From positions 62,001 through 126,000 of the forward strand of contig NZ_JACHGT010000011.1 in assembly GCF_014202425.1 (NCBI RefSeq): a stretch of DNA of 64,000 bases, given 5' to 3'. The translations under genes were made by a program, and so were the position numbers. This DNA is from Phytomonospora endophytica (GTDB lineage: Bacteria > Actinomycetota > Actinomycetes > Mycobacteriales > Micromonosporaceae). Positions 23,542 to 32,134 of the stretch are shown here, piece by piece (position 1 is the first letter of the stretch; each line of letters begins with the position of its first letter). Below the pieces are notes generated by a model. It was not told where the DNA came from and made no database searches. It saw nothing but the letters and a program-made list of their open reading frames with translations.

Positions 23542-26138
23542 CCATGTTACGAAGGAGGGCCTGGCCGGTGCTCGCGACGACGGCGGTGCTGGCCGCCGGT
23601 GTCCTGTCGGCCGGCCCGGTGACCGCCGGGAAGCCTTTAGGAGACAACGTTGCCGCCGCCCCGGCGCCGGAGGTCTCGGCCTTCGACGTCGCCGGCGGTG
23701 CGACCGTCCCGTTCATCGAGCAGGAGGCTGAGAACGTCGCCCACAACGGGACCGTGATCGGCCCGAACCGGCTGTACACGACGCTTCCGTCGGAGGCTTC
23801 GGGCCGCCGGGCGGTGACCCTCGACGCGGTCGGCGAGTACGTCGAGTTCACCCTCACGGCGCCGGCCAACGCGATGACGGTCCGCTACAGCCTGCCCGAC
23901 AATGCCGCCGGGACCGGCATTACGGCACCGATCGACCTGCGGGTGAACGGCTCGAAGGTCAGGGACCTGCCGCTGACCTCGAAGTACGGTTGGTTCTACG
24001 GCAGTTACCCGTTCACCAACCAGCCCGGCGACAAGCCGCACCACTTCTACGACGAGACGCGCACCATGTTCGGCTCGACTCTCGGTGCGGGCACGAAGGT
24101 CCGGCTTCAGGTCGCGTCGATGGGCGCGTCGTCGTTCACCATCGACCTCGCCGACTTCGAGAACGTCGCCGCGCCGATCGGGCGCCCGGCGGGCGCACTG
24201 TCCGTTGTGGACTATGGCGCCAACCCCAACGGCGGCGGTGACTCCACGGCCGCGTTCCAGGCCGCGGTCGACGCCGGGCGGACTCAGGGCAAGGTCGTCT
24301 ACATCCCGCAGGGCACCTACTTCCTGTACGACCACGTGATCGTCGACCAGGTGACGCTGGCCGGCGCCGGGCAGTGGTACAGCGTGCTGACCGGCCGGCA
24401 CCCGACGCAGCGGCAGAAGGCCGTCGGGATCTACGGCAAGTACGTCGGCGAGGGCGGGCCTTCGCAGAACGTGACGCTGAAGGACTTCGCGATCATCGGT
24501 GACATCGCCGAGCGCGTCGACGGCGACCAGGTCAACGCCATCGGCGGAGCCATGTCGAACTCCACCGTGGACGCGGTGTGGATGCAGCACACCAAGGTCG
24601 GCGCCTGGATGGACGGGCCGATGGACCGCTTCCGGATCGTCAACAGCCGCATCCTGGACCAGACCGCCGACGGCGTGAACTTCCACATCGGCGTGACCAA
24701 CTCCTCGGTGGAGAACACCTTCGTGCGCAACACCGGCGACGACGGCCTGGCGATGTGGGCGGAGAACCGCGGCGGAGTCACGAACGCCGGCAACTCCTTC
24801 GTCCGCAACACCGTCGTGCTGCCGATCCTGGCCAACAACATCGTCGTCTACGGCGGGCGGGACATGAACGTCTCCGACAACGTCGTCGCCGACACCGTCA
24901 GCAACGGCGGCGGCCTGCACGTCGGCAACAGGTACGACGGCGTCAACGGCCCGACGGGCGTGCTGGGGACCTTCACCCTGGCGCGGAACACCCTGATCCG
25001 GGCCGGTAACGGCGACTACAACTGGCCGTTCCCGATCGGCGCGATCTGGTTCGACGCGCGCAACGAGCCGATGGTGAACGCGACCATCAACGTCACCGAC
25101 ACCGACATCATCGACAGCTCCTACGCGGCCATCCACTTCGTGTCCGGCACGACCAGGGGCGTCAACTTCAACAATGTCCGGATCAACCGGACCGGCACCT
25201 TCGCCATCCAGCTCAACGACCCGGGTGCGGCGAGTTTCACGAACGTCACCGCGACCGGGATCGGCTTCACCGAACCGATCTACAGCTGCCTGGGCTCCGG
25301 CTTCACCATCACCCAGGGCGGCGGCAACTCGGGCTGGAACACGAAACTGCCGAACACCTACTGCGGACCGTTCCCGCCCCCGAACTACGGCGGAACGACA
25401 CCGACCGGGCCCCGGATCGCCGTGAGCCCAGGGGCCCTGGCCTTCGGCGACCAGCAGGTCGGCACCACCGGCGCGGCCAGGGCCGTGACGATCAGCAACC
25501 CCGGTGACGCCACCGCGAACATCTCCTCGGTGTCGGTCTCCGGCGACTACGCCCGCACCACCAACTGCGGCGCCACGCTCGCACCGGGCGCGAGCTGCAC
25601 GGCGAACGTGACCTTCACGCCGACGGCGGCGGGCTCGCGGACGGGCGCGCTGTCGGTGTCGTCGAACGCGACGGGGAGCCCGCACACGGTTTCCCTGTCC
25701 GGCAACGGAACCACGGCCAACGCCAACCTGGCGCTGAACCGGCCGGTGTCGGCGAGCAGCTACACGCAGGTGTACGGGCCGGGCAACGCCGTCGACGGCA
25801 ACGCCTCCAGCTACTGGGAGAGCGCGAACAACGCCTTCCCGCAGACGCTGACGGTGGACCTGGGTTCGGCGCGGAACGTGGGCCGGATCGTGCTGAAACT
25901 CCCGCCGTCCTCGGCGTGGGGGACGCGTTCGCAGACCGTGGCGGTCGCGAAGTCGGCCGACGGCGGGGGCTACTCCACCGTCGTCGGTGCCACGTCGTAC
26001 ACCTTCGATCCCGCGACGGGCAACACCGCGACGATCACCTTCGCGGCCACGTCGGCGCGCTTCCTGCGCCTGACGTTCACCGCGAACAGCGGCTGGCCGG
26101 CGGGTCAGTGCTCGGAGTTCGAGGTCTACGCGAGCTGA
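23538..26138 (+). CDS. Secreted GH87 alpha-1,3-glucanase / mycodextranase-type enzyme, multidomain
   Basis: An 866-aa secreted protein: signal peptide (residues 1-30), CBM6-like domain (about 50-210), right-handed beta-helix (about 215-620), a choice-of-anchor-D-type domain (about 630-725) and a C-terminal F5/8 type C (CBM32-like) domain. The helix has QTADGVNFH and RNTGDDGLAMW, placing Asp at 378, 401 and 402; as I remember it, the GH87 catalytic Asp triad has this spacing. GH87 enzymes cut alpha-1,3-glucan or nigeran, polymers of fungal walls. The start overlaps the GH13 stop (ATGA). TTA codons occur at residues 4 and 34, which in Streptomyces would make translation depend on bldA tRNA. Confidence 0.85.
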   Translation: MTMLRRRAWPVLATTAVLAAGVLSAGPVTAGKPLGDNVAAAPAPEVSAFDVAGGATVPFIEQEAENVAHNGTVIGPNRLYTTLPSEASGRRAVTLDAVGEYVEFTLTAPANAMTVRYSLPDNAAGTGITAPIDLRVNGSKVRDLPLTSKYGWFYGSYPFTNQPGDKPHHFYDETRTMFGSTLGAGTKVRLQVASMGASSFTIDLADFENVAAPIGRPAGALSVVDYGANPNGGGDSTAAFQAAVDAGRTQGKVVYIPQGTYFLYDHVIVDQVTLAGAGQWYSVLTGRHPTQRQKAVGIYGKYVGEGGPSQNVTLKDFAIIGDIAERVDGDQVNAIGGAMSNSTVDAVWMQHTKVGAWMDGPMDRFRIVNSRILDQTADGVNFHIGVTNSSVENTFVRNTGDDGLAMWAENRGGVTNAGNSFVRNTVVLPILANNIVVYGGRDMNVSDNVVADTVSNGGGLHVGNRYDGVNGPTGVLGTFTLARNTLIRAGNGDYNWPFPIGAIWFDARNEPMVNATINVTDTDIIDSSYAAIHFVSGTTRGVNFNNVRINRTGTFAIQLNDPGAASFTNVTATGIGFTEPIYSCLGSGFTITQGGGNSGWNTKLPNTYCGPFPPPNYGGTTPTGPRIAVSPGALAFGDQQVGTTGAARAVTISNPGDATANISSVSVSGDYARTTNCGATLAPGASCTANVTFTPTAAGSRTGALSVSSNATGSPHTVSLSGNGTTANANLALNRPVSASSYTQVYGPGNAVDGNASSYWESANNAFPQTLTVDLGSARNVGRIVLKLPPSSAWGTRSQTVAVAKSADGGGYSTVVGATSYTFDPATGNTATITFAATSARFLRLTFTANSGWPAGQCSEFEVYAS

Positions 26139-26146
26139 CCGGGCGA

Positions 26147-26177
26147 CGGTCCGCCGCGCCGGGGGCGCGGCGGACCG
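26147..26177. terminator. Bidirectional terminator between convergent genes
   Basis: A perfect 14-bp stem, CGGTCCGCCGCGCC with its complement, around a GGG loop, lies between the convergent stops of the GH87 gene (26138) and the oxidoreductase gene (26185). It can serve both strands. Confidence 0.8.
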
Positions 26178-26184
26178 GGCCGGG

Positions 26185-26826
26185 TCAGCCCGCGATGAGT
26201 CCGATGTGGACTCCGCGGTGGCCGGGGTCCTCGACGAGGTCGAGGATCCCGGTGGCGAAGTCGGCGTAGGTGATCCGGCCGACGCCGCCGTAGGCCTCGG
26301 CGAAGTTCGTCACGCCGAGGTCGGCGAGCGTCGCGGCCTTCGCCGAGCCCGTGGGCGCCGACTCGCGGTCGAAGTCGGTGGTGGGGGATACGGCCGTCCA
26401 GTCCAATGAGGACGACGCGAGTCGCGCGGACCCGGCGGCGTGGCCGAGGCTGAACGGCCTGAACTCGGCGGGGAAGTCGGGCGCGTCGACCAGGCGCTCT
26501 CCGGGTGAGAGCTCCAGCAGCGACGACAGCGAGACGTGGATCAGCCGCGGCGGCGCGGCGGCGATCAGCGCGTCGGCGGCGGCCGGGAAGAACACGGCGG
26601 GATCGACGTCGAGCGTGGCCGTCGCGTTGACGGCGACGTCGTGCCCCCGGATCGCCTCGGCGACGGCGGAGGCGTCGGTGACGTCGCCCTGGACGACGCG
26701 GGTGGCCGCGGGCGCCTTGGCGGCGTCGCGGACGAACGCGGTGACCTCGTGGCCGCGCGCGAGCGCGGCGGCGACGACGGCACGACCGCCCTGACCTGCG
26801 GCGCCGAGGACGATGAGGTGGGACAT
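26185..26826 (-). CDS. NAD(P)-binding oxidoreductase (atypical SDR, YwnB-like)
   Basis: A 213-aa Rossmann protein. The dinucleotide motif is VLGAAGQGGRAV, then TAFVRDAAKA, VVQGDVTDASAVAEAI and the downstream LIHVSLSSLLEL. It lacks the classical YxxxK pair of short-chain dehydrogenases, as in the NmrA/YwnB group, and may be a sensor or reductase. The ATG at 26826 follows AAGGAGAG. It is divergent from an HxlR regulator with a GGTATC-N5-GATACC palindrome between them, the usual pair in which HxlR represses the oxidoreductase in response to quinones, aldehydes or similar stress. Confidence 0.87.
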   Translation of the reverse strand: MSHLIVLGAAGQGGRAVVAAALARGHEVTAFVRDAAKAPAATRVVQGDVTDASAVAEAIRGHDVAVNATATLDVDPAVFFPAAADALIAAAPPRLIHVSLSSLLELSPGERLVDAPDFPAEFRPFSLGHAAGSARLASSSLDWTAVSPTTDFDRESAPTGSAKAATLADLGVTNFAEAYGGVGRITYADFATGILDLVEDPGHRGVHIGLIAG

Positions 26827-26857
26827 GCGGGCTCTCCTTGGTGTCGGGAAGGCCGAA

Positions 26858-26874
26858 GGTATCTTTTGGATACC
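26858..26874. promoter_or_regulatory. HxlR-type operator between divergent genes
   Basis: GGTATC-N5-GATACC, a perfect 6-bp inverted repeat between the oxidoreductase and HxlR starts. GTATCC-type halves are typical of HxlR-family binding sites. The position fits control of both genes. Confidence 0.65.
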
Positions 26875-26909
26875 GGTTACTTCAACGGAACCAATGGCGG
26901 GAGCGACCT

Positions 26910-27275
26910 GTGACGCGGCCCATACCCGACGAGGACTTCTTCGACCCGGCGTGCCCGTCGAGCGCCATGCCCATCCGCGTGGGCGAGAAGTGGGGCGGGA
27001 TGGTGGTCGTGCTCCTGGAGAACGGGCCGCTGCGCTTCACCGAGCTCAAGCGCCCGATGCGCGCGGTCACGTCGAAGGTGCTGACGGAGACACTGCGATC
27101 GCTGGAACGCGACGGGATGGTGACGCGGACGGCGTACGCGGAGGTCCCGCCGAGGGTGGAGTACGAGCTGACGGACCTCGGGCGGACGCTGCTCGCGCCG
27201 ATCCAGGCGTGCCGGGACTGGGCCGCGGCGAACCTGCCGGCGTTGCTGGAGGCGCGGGCGGGGTGGGATGGCTGA
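26910..27275 (+). CDS. HxlR-family transcriptional regulator
   Basis: A 121-aa winged-helix protein of the MarR-like HxlR family. It opens with an acidic stretch DEDFFDPACPSSAMPIRVGEKW, whose Cys is a likely sensing residue. The core is RFTELKRPMRAVTSKVLTET, then LRSLERDGMVTRTAY, EVPPRVEYELTDLGRTL. The GTG at 26910 follows GGGAG. A longer frame exists upstream but would run through the operator. It probably represses the divergent oxidoreductase. Its last 8 bp overlap the methyltransferase gene. Confidence 0.88.
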   Translation: MTRPIPDEDFFDPACPSSAMPIRVGEKWGGMVVVLLENGPLRFTELKRPMRAVTSKVLTETLRSLERDGMVTRTAYAEVPPRVEYELTDLGRTLLAPIQACRDWAAANLPALLEARAGWDG

Positions 27276-27918
27276 CCTCATCGGAGACGAGGATCTGGCC
27301 TGGTCGCCGATCGTCGCCAACACGATCATGAACCGGGGGCGCGGCATCGCCTCCTACGGAAGGGAACTGGGCCTCGACATCGCCGAGGTCCTCGCCGCGA
27401 GAGGTCCCGGCGCCCGCTGGCTCGACCTCTGCTGCGGGGAAGGCCGCGCGGCCACCGAAGCCGCCGCCGCACTCCCCGGGACCGAGATCGTGGCCGTCGA
27501 CCTCGTCGGCCACTTCGCGCACGAGGACCCGTGCGTGCGCTGGATCGTCGCCGGTGTCGGCGAACTCGCCGCGCTCGACCTTGGCGAGTTCGACCTGGTG
27601 ACGTGCGTGCACGGGCTGCACTACGTGGGCGACAAGCTCGGGGCGCTGCGGTACTGCGCGGCCGTCCTGCGCGAAGGCGGGGTCTTCGCGGCGAACTTCG
27701 ACGTGGAGTCCTTGCGCGGGGAGGACGGCGGCGCGCTCGGGCGGCGGGCCGTGGCCGCGTTGCGGGCGGCGGGATTCGGCTACGACACGCGGCGGCGGCT
27801 GGTCACCCGCATCGGCGGCACGGCCGACGTGGTCTGGCCGTGGCGGTACCTCGGCGCCGACGACCGGGTGGGGCCGAACTACACCGGCGCGGAGACGGTG
27901 GCGGGATGGTACGGGTGA
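27268..27918 (+). CDS. Class I SAM-dependent methyltransferase
   Basis: A 216-aa protein. SAM-binding motif I is WLDLCCGEGRAATEAAA, the acidic motif II end is IVAVDLVGH, and motif III is FDLVTCVHGLHYVGD. The target (small molecule, protein or RNA) cannot be told. It overlaps the HxlR gene by 8 bp, so the two are co-expressed. A link to HxlR-controlled stress is possible but not shown. Confidence 0.85.
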   Translation: MADLIGDEDLAWSPIVANTIMNRGRGIASYGRELGLDIAEVLAARGPGARWLDLCCGEGRAATEAAAALPGTEIVAVDLVGHFAHEDPCVRWIVAGVGELAALDLGEFDLVTCVHGLHYVGDKLGALRYCAAVLREGGVFAANFDVESLRGEDGGALGRRAVAALRAAGFGYDTRRRLVTRIGGTADVVWPWRYLGADDRVGPNYTGAETVAGWYG

Positions 27919-28068
27919 GCGCGAGCTTCCGGATGGTCGGCGCGTAACACCCCGATCCGTTCCCACCACACCGATCCGTCGTATCCCACCGCCCTCTTCA
28001 CGCAACCGCCGTCCCGTTCCCCGCGTGATGTCGGTTAACAGAACATGGCCACAACTCGGGGAGCAAGA

Positions 28069-29496
28069 ATGCGTGGTTCCAGATCGCTCGCGCTGGCGGG
28101 CCTTTTCGTCGCCGCCCTCGCGGCCCCCATCGGTCTCTCCGCCCCGGCCGGCGCGGCCCCGCCGGTCCTCGCCGAGCGGGATCCCGTCGCTTCCGGCGCC
28201 GACTTCAACGGTGACGGCTTCGCCGACGTCGTCACCGGCTACCCCGAGGAGACCGTCGACGGCAACGCCGCGGCGGGCGCCGTCCGCGTCATCTTCGGCG
28301 GCGGGGCCGGTTCGGTCCTCATCACCCAGAACGCCGTCGGCATCCCCGGCGCGGCCGAGGCCGGCGACCGCTTCGGCCACGCCGTGGCGGCGTGGAACTC
28401 GCCCTATGACGAGTACCCCGCGCTCGTCATCAGCGCCCCCCTCGAAGGCGCGGGCTCGGCCACCGAGTCCGGTGAGATCTGGGTGATCCCCGGGTCGGCG
28501 ACCGGCCTGGAGTTCGGCAGCACCTACACCTACCGCCAGGGCAAGGGCGGCGTGCCCGGGACCCTCGAAGCGGGCGACCGCTTCGGCTGGTCCCTGTCGG
28601 CCGGGCGCGAGCTCGCGATCGGTTCACCCGGCGAGGACGTCGGCGATGTCGCCGACGCCGGATCGGTCACCGTCATCGGCAACGAGCGGATCGTCTCCTT
28701 CCACCAGGACAGCGCGAACATCGCCGGCACGAACGAGACCGGCGACCGCTACGGCTGGTCGGTCTCGATCGACGGCTACCTCCTCGCCGTCGGCACGCCT
28801 CACGAGGGCGTCGGCTCGGTCCCCGGGGCCGGTGCCGTCCAGCTCGTCACGATCAGGCCCGACGGGACCCCCAACAACGCGTGGCCCGCCCCCGCGACCC
28901 TCAACTCCATCGACCAGGGCCGGCCCGGCGTGACGGGCACCCCCGAGACGGGCGACCACTTCGGCTGGTCGGTGTCGCTGGTCCCGTCCGGCGATGACGG
29001 GCGGCACAGCCTGGCCGTCGGTGTGCCCGACGAGGCCATCGGCGACCACGCGCGGGCGGGCGGCCTGCACGCCTTCCACATCGACGACCTCGTCGGCGGC
29101 TACGGCGAGTACCTCGCCGTCGACCAGGGCTCGGCCGGTGTGCCGGGGACCGTCGACACCGGCGACCGCTTCGCGTCGACGGTCGTCCAGGTCCTCACCG
29201 ACGGCGGGCCCGCGATCGTGACGCACACGGGCACGGAGACCGGGGACGGCGAAGGCCGCGACATGCCCGCGCTGCACGTCTTCCACCCCGCCCTCGGCAC
29301 CTCGGCGATCTGGCTGGAGGCCGGCGGCAGCGGGATTCCCGACGGGATGCTCCTGGCCCCCGACCACATCGGCGGGACCCGGGACCGGCTGCTCGTGTCG
29401 ACGACCCCCGTCGGCGTCCCCTACCGGGTCATCGGCGTGCCGTGGAGCGACATCCTCGCCGGAGGCACCGACCCGATCGTCGAGTACCTCTTCTAA
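28069..29496 (+). CDS. Secreted FG-GAP repeat protein
   Basis: A 475-aa exported protein with a clear signal peptide (MRGSRSLALAGLFVAALAAP). The first repeat has the calcium-binding DFNGDGFADVV. At least four further FG-GAP-type blades show GDRFGHAV, GDRFGWSL, GDRYGWSV and GDHFGWSV at regular spacing, as in integrin alpha-like beta-propellers common in actinobacterial exoproteins. It could bind carbohydrates or surfaces. The ATG at 28069 follows CGGGGAG; an ATG at 28045 is in frame but has no ribosome site. Role unknown. Confidence 0.86.
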   Translation: MRGSRSLALAGLFVAALAAPIGLSAPAGAAPPVLAERDPVASGADFNGDGFADVVTGYPEETVDGNAAAGAVRVIFGGGAGSVLITQNAVGIPGAAEAGDRFGHAVAAWNSPYDEYPALVISAPLEGAGSATESGEIWVIPGSATGLEFGSTYTYRQGKGGVPGTLEAGDRFGWSLSAGRELAIGSPGEDVGDVADAGSVTVIGNERIVSFHQDSANIAGTNETGDRYGWSVSIDGYLLAVGTPHEGVGSVPGAGAVQLVTIRPDGTPNNAWPAPATLNSIDQGRPGVTGTPETGDHFGWSVSLVPSGDDGRHSLAVGVPDEAIGDHARAGGLHAFHIDDLVGGYGEYLAVDQGSAGVPGTVDTGDRFASTVVQVLTDGGPAIVTHTGTETGDGEGRDMPALHVFHPALGTSAIWLEAGGSGIPDGMLLAPDHIGGTRDRLLVSTTPVGVPYRVIGVPWSDILAGGTDPIVEYLF

Positions 29497-29502
29497 GGCG
29501 CA

Positions 29503-29535
29503 CGGCGGCGGTCCGCGCAAGTCGGGCCGCCGCCG
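29503..29535 (+). terminator. Hairpin after the FG-GAP gene
   Basis: CGGCGGCGG-N15-CCGCCGCCG, 9 bp, begins 7 nt after the stop of the FG-GAP gene. No T tail. Confidence 0.55.
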
Positions 29536-29564
29536 CCCAAGCGGGCTCCCTCTAGGCTGGGACC

Positions 29565-30251
29565 ATGCACGTCAACGCGGAAAACCCCGACTGGACCCCC
29601 GCCGAGGCCGGATTCTTCGGACTGGCCGAACCGTCCATTGTGGAGAAGCTCCGTGCCGTGCACGCCTTCGTCCACGACGACGCCCACGACGAGGACGACC
29701 CCTACATCGCGCAGCTCGCCGCCGCGCTGCACTTCCTCGACGAGGCGGCCGTCCTGCCCGACGGCGCCGAGAAGTTCGAGGCCTGGACCGAGGTGTACCC
29801 CTACCTCGCCGCCCCGGCCGTCGACACCGTCGAACTCGCCGACGCCCTCGCGGCGGCCGCGCACCGCGGCCAGCGCGACAAGAGCGGAGCCGAGTACATC
29901 GGGCACCCGCGGGCCGTGTCGGCGATCGTGAAACGTGACGGCGGAAGCCTCGAACAGCAGATGGCGGCCCTGCTGCACGACGTCGTCGAGGACACCTCGG
30001 CGACACTGCCGCACCTGGCCGACCTCGGCGTCCCCGACGGCGTGCGCGAACTGGTCAACGCGCTGTCGAAGAGGCCGGGCGAGCCGCTGCCGCACTACCT
30101 GGAGCGCGTGAAGGCCACACCCGGCGCGGTCCTGGTGAAGCGGGCCGACGTCGCGCACAACTCCAGCCCCGCCCGCCTCGCCCAGCTCGACGAGACGACG
30201 CGAACGCGCCTGTCGGCGAAGTACGCGGCCACGCTCGCCGGGTTGGAGTAG
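29565..30251 (+). CDS. HD-domain protein related to (p)ppGpp hydrolases
   Basis: A 228-aa protein. The C-terminal half carries an HD-type metal site with the order H-x-HD-x-D: AAHRGQRDKSGAEYIGHP, then MAALLHDVVEDTSATL and VKRADVAHN. These are the signatures of the RelA/SpoT hydrolase domain in short form. The N-terminal 80 residues are helical and unassigned. It may hydrolyse (p)ppGpp or another nucleotide. TAGGCT at 29553-29558 lies 6 nt before the ATG, so it is probably leaderless. Confidence 0.83.
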   Translation: MHVNAENPDWTPAEAGFFGLAEPSIVEKLRAVHAFVHDDAHDEDDPYIAQLAAALHFLDEAAVLPDGAEKFEAWTEVYPYLAAPAVDTVELADALAAAAHRGQRDKSGAEYIGHPRAVSAIVKRDGGSLEQQMAALLHDVVEDTSATLPHLADLGVPDGVRELVNALSKRPGEPLPHYLERVKATPGAVLVKRADVAHNSSPARLAQLDETTRTRLSAKYAATLAGLE

Positions 30252-30286
30252 CGCCCCACCCGCGACACCGCCGCGCGCGGGGCGCT
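30250..30286. terminator. Bidirectional terminator between convergent genes
   Basis: AGCGCCCC pairs with GGGGCGCT across a structured 21-nt loop containing CGCG/CGCG. It lies between the convergent HD-domain and VOC genes and overlaps the stop codon of the former. Confidence 0.5.
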
Positions 30287-30293
30287 CCACGTG

Positions 30294-31073
30294 TCAGCTC
30301 GGCATCTCCGGCGTCAGGGTCGCGAAGACCGCGCCCTGGGGGTCGATGATGACCGACATGCGGCCGACGCCTTCCATCGTCATCGGCGACAGCATGAGCG
30401 TGCCGCCCAGGTCGCTCGCCTTGGCGGCGACGGCGTCGGTGTCGGCGGTCGCGAAGTAGACGTACCACAGCGGGGGCGCGCCCGCCGGGTGCTCGGGGTT
30501 GGCCATGGCGCCGCCGAAGCCCATCTGCTCGCCGCCCTCGGCGATCTGCACGAGGTACTCCATGTCGGGTGCCTGCGGGGCCTGCTGGCTGCGCCAGCCG
30601 AAGACGCGGTGGTAGAAGTCGAGCGCCTGCTTGATCTCCGCGCCGGAGTACTCGACCCAGCAGACGGCGTTGTCGTCGGCCCAGGATTCGGCGCCCTTGT
30701 GCAGTTTGGGCTGGGTCACGGCGAACTGGCCACCGGCGGGGTCGGTGAACCCGGCGATCGCGTTCTGCCCCATGACGTCCATGGGCGGGAAGCGGACGGT
30801 GCCGCCGGCGTCGGCGACCCTGGCCGCGGTGTCCTCGGCGTCGGCGACCTGGAAGTAGGTGGTCCAGGCGGGCTCGGCGCCCTCCTCCATGATCGGCCCG
30901 AGGCCGCCCACCTGCTTACCGTCGCTCATGATGAAGTGGTAGTGCCCTGCCTCCGCCCCCAGGTCCTGGAAGTCCCAGCCGAACAGCGGCCCGTAGAAAT
31001 CCTTCGACTGCGAAAGATCGGTGCTTCCGAGGTCTACCCAGGAGGGTTCTCCGTTGGCGAACTCTTTGGACAT
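30294..31073 (-). CDS. Two-domain VOC-superfamily protein
   Basis: A 259-aa protein with two VOC domains. The first has SWVDLGSTDLSQSKDFYGPL and IAGFTDPAGGQFAV, and the second has CWVEYSGAEIKQALDFYHRV and SVIIDPQGAVFATLTP. It resembles hydroxylase-like VOC proteins of actinomycetes. The reaction is unknown; both domains may bind a small hydrophobic compound. The ATG at 31073 follows AAGGAG. A longer frame upstream lacks a ribosome site. Confidence 0.87.
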   Translation of the reverse strand: MSKEFANGEPSWVDLGSTDLSQSKDFYGPLFGWDFQDLGAEAGHYHFIMSDGKQVGGLGPIMEEGAEPAWTTYFQVADAEDTAARVADAGGTVRFPPMDVMGQNAIAGFTDPAGGQFAVTQPKLHKGAESWADDNAVCWVEYSGAEIKQALDFYHRVFGWRSQQAPQAPDMEYLVQIAEGGEQMGFGGAMANPEHPAGAPPLWYVYFATADTDAVAAKASDLGGTLMLSPMTMEGVGRMSVIIDPQGAVFATLTPEMPS

Positions 31074-31183
31074 GACTGCTCCTTCTACGTGGAGAGAGCT
31101 ACACCGCCGATCCTGTCCGATCGGGCGGATCCTCATGTACAGGTCTGACAAAACAGTCGCATCGCCGCGCCTAATCTGACCCC

Positions 31184-32134
31184 ATGCGTCGCATACTCCT
31201 CTCCTGCACCGCCACCGCGCTAGCCCTCAGCGCGTGCGGTTCGAACCCACCGCCCGCGGCGGGCGAACCCTCGGCACCGGCCCCGGTCACGGTGAGCCCG
31301 CCGATGGCCGGGCCGCCGGTCGTGCGCGACTGGGTCTACCAGCTCAGCGGCTACGCCGACAACGCCGGCAGCGGGCTTGACGCCATCGCCGCCGCGCCCG
31401 GGCAGGCCGCGGTCTTCGACCTCGCGCGCGACGGGAGCGACGGCTACTGGACGGCCGCCGAGGTCGGCACGGTTCGCGGCAGCGGGAAACTCGCACTGTC
31501 CTACTACACGATCGGCTCGATCGAGAACTACCGTCCCGAGGCCGGCGCGGTCGGCGACGCCGGGCTCCTGCTCAACCAGTGGGGCGACTGGCCCGACGAG
31601 CACTTCGTGAAGTACTGGACCGAGGACTGGTGGACCCTGGCGATGAAACCCCGCGTCGACCAGGCCCTCGCCGCCGGTTTCGACGGCGCCTACCTCGACG
31701 TCCCCAACGCCTACGAGGAGATCGACCTCGCGCTCGTCCCCGGCGAGACCCGCGAGACCCTCGCGCGGGAGATGGTCGACCTGATCGTCCGCGTCAGCGA
31801 GTACGCGAAGTCGGTCCGGCCGGGCTTCCTCATCCTCCCGCAGAACTCACCGGAGCTTCAGGAACTGCCCGGGTACACCGACGCCGTCGACGGGCTCGGC
31901 GTCGAAGAGCTCTACTACCTCGCCACCGACGAACCCTGCGCCGAGGGCTTCTGCGCCGAGAACCTCGCCGCCGTCCGGCGCCTCCACGACGCCGGGAAGC
32001 TCATCCTGGCCGTCGACTACGCCGACGACCCCGCCAAGATCGCCGACGCGTGCGGCGGCTACCGCGAGGAGGGCTTCGCCGGGTACGTCGGCGGCGTCGA
32101 CCTCGACGACATCCGCGCGGCCTGCCCCGCCTAG
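31184..32134 (+). CDS. GH114-like (endo-alpha-1,4-polygalactosaminidase-type) lipoprotein
   Basis: A 316-aa lipoprotein with signal MRRILLSCTATALALSAC (lipobox LSAC) followed by a Pro-rich spacer. The barrel resembles GH114/TM1410: WVYQLSGYADNAG, then KLALSYYTIGSIENYRP, GFDGAYLDVPNAYEEID, LPQNSPEL, VEELYYLATDEPC and ILAVDYADDPAKI. GH114 enzymes cut galactosaminogalactan-type polymers, again found in fungal walls. The assignment is from fold pattern, and the substrate is uncertain. TAATCT (31172-31177) lies 6 nt before the ATG, so it is probably leaderless. It overlaps the convergent gene by 4 bp. Confidence 0.8.
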   Translation: MRRILLSCTATALALSACGSNPPPAAGEPSAPAPVTVSPPMAGPPVVRDWVYQLSGYADNAGSGLDAIAAAPGQAAVFDLARDGSDGYWTAAEVGTVRGSGKLALSYYTIGSIENYRPEAGAVGDAGLLLNQWGDWPDEHFVKYWTEDWWTLAMKPRVDQALAAGFDGAYLDVPNAYEEIDLALVPGETRETLAREMVDLIVRVSEYAKSVRPGFLILPQNSPELQELPGYTDAVDGLGVEELYYLATDEPCAEGFCAENLAAVRRLHDAGKLILAVDYADDPAKIADACGGYREEGFAGYVGGVDLDDIRAACPA

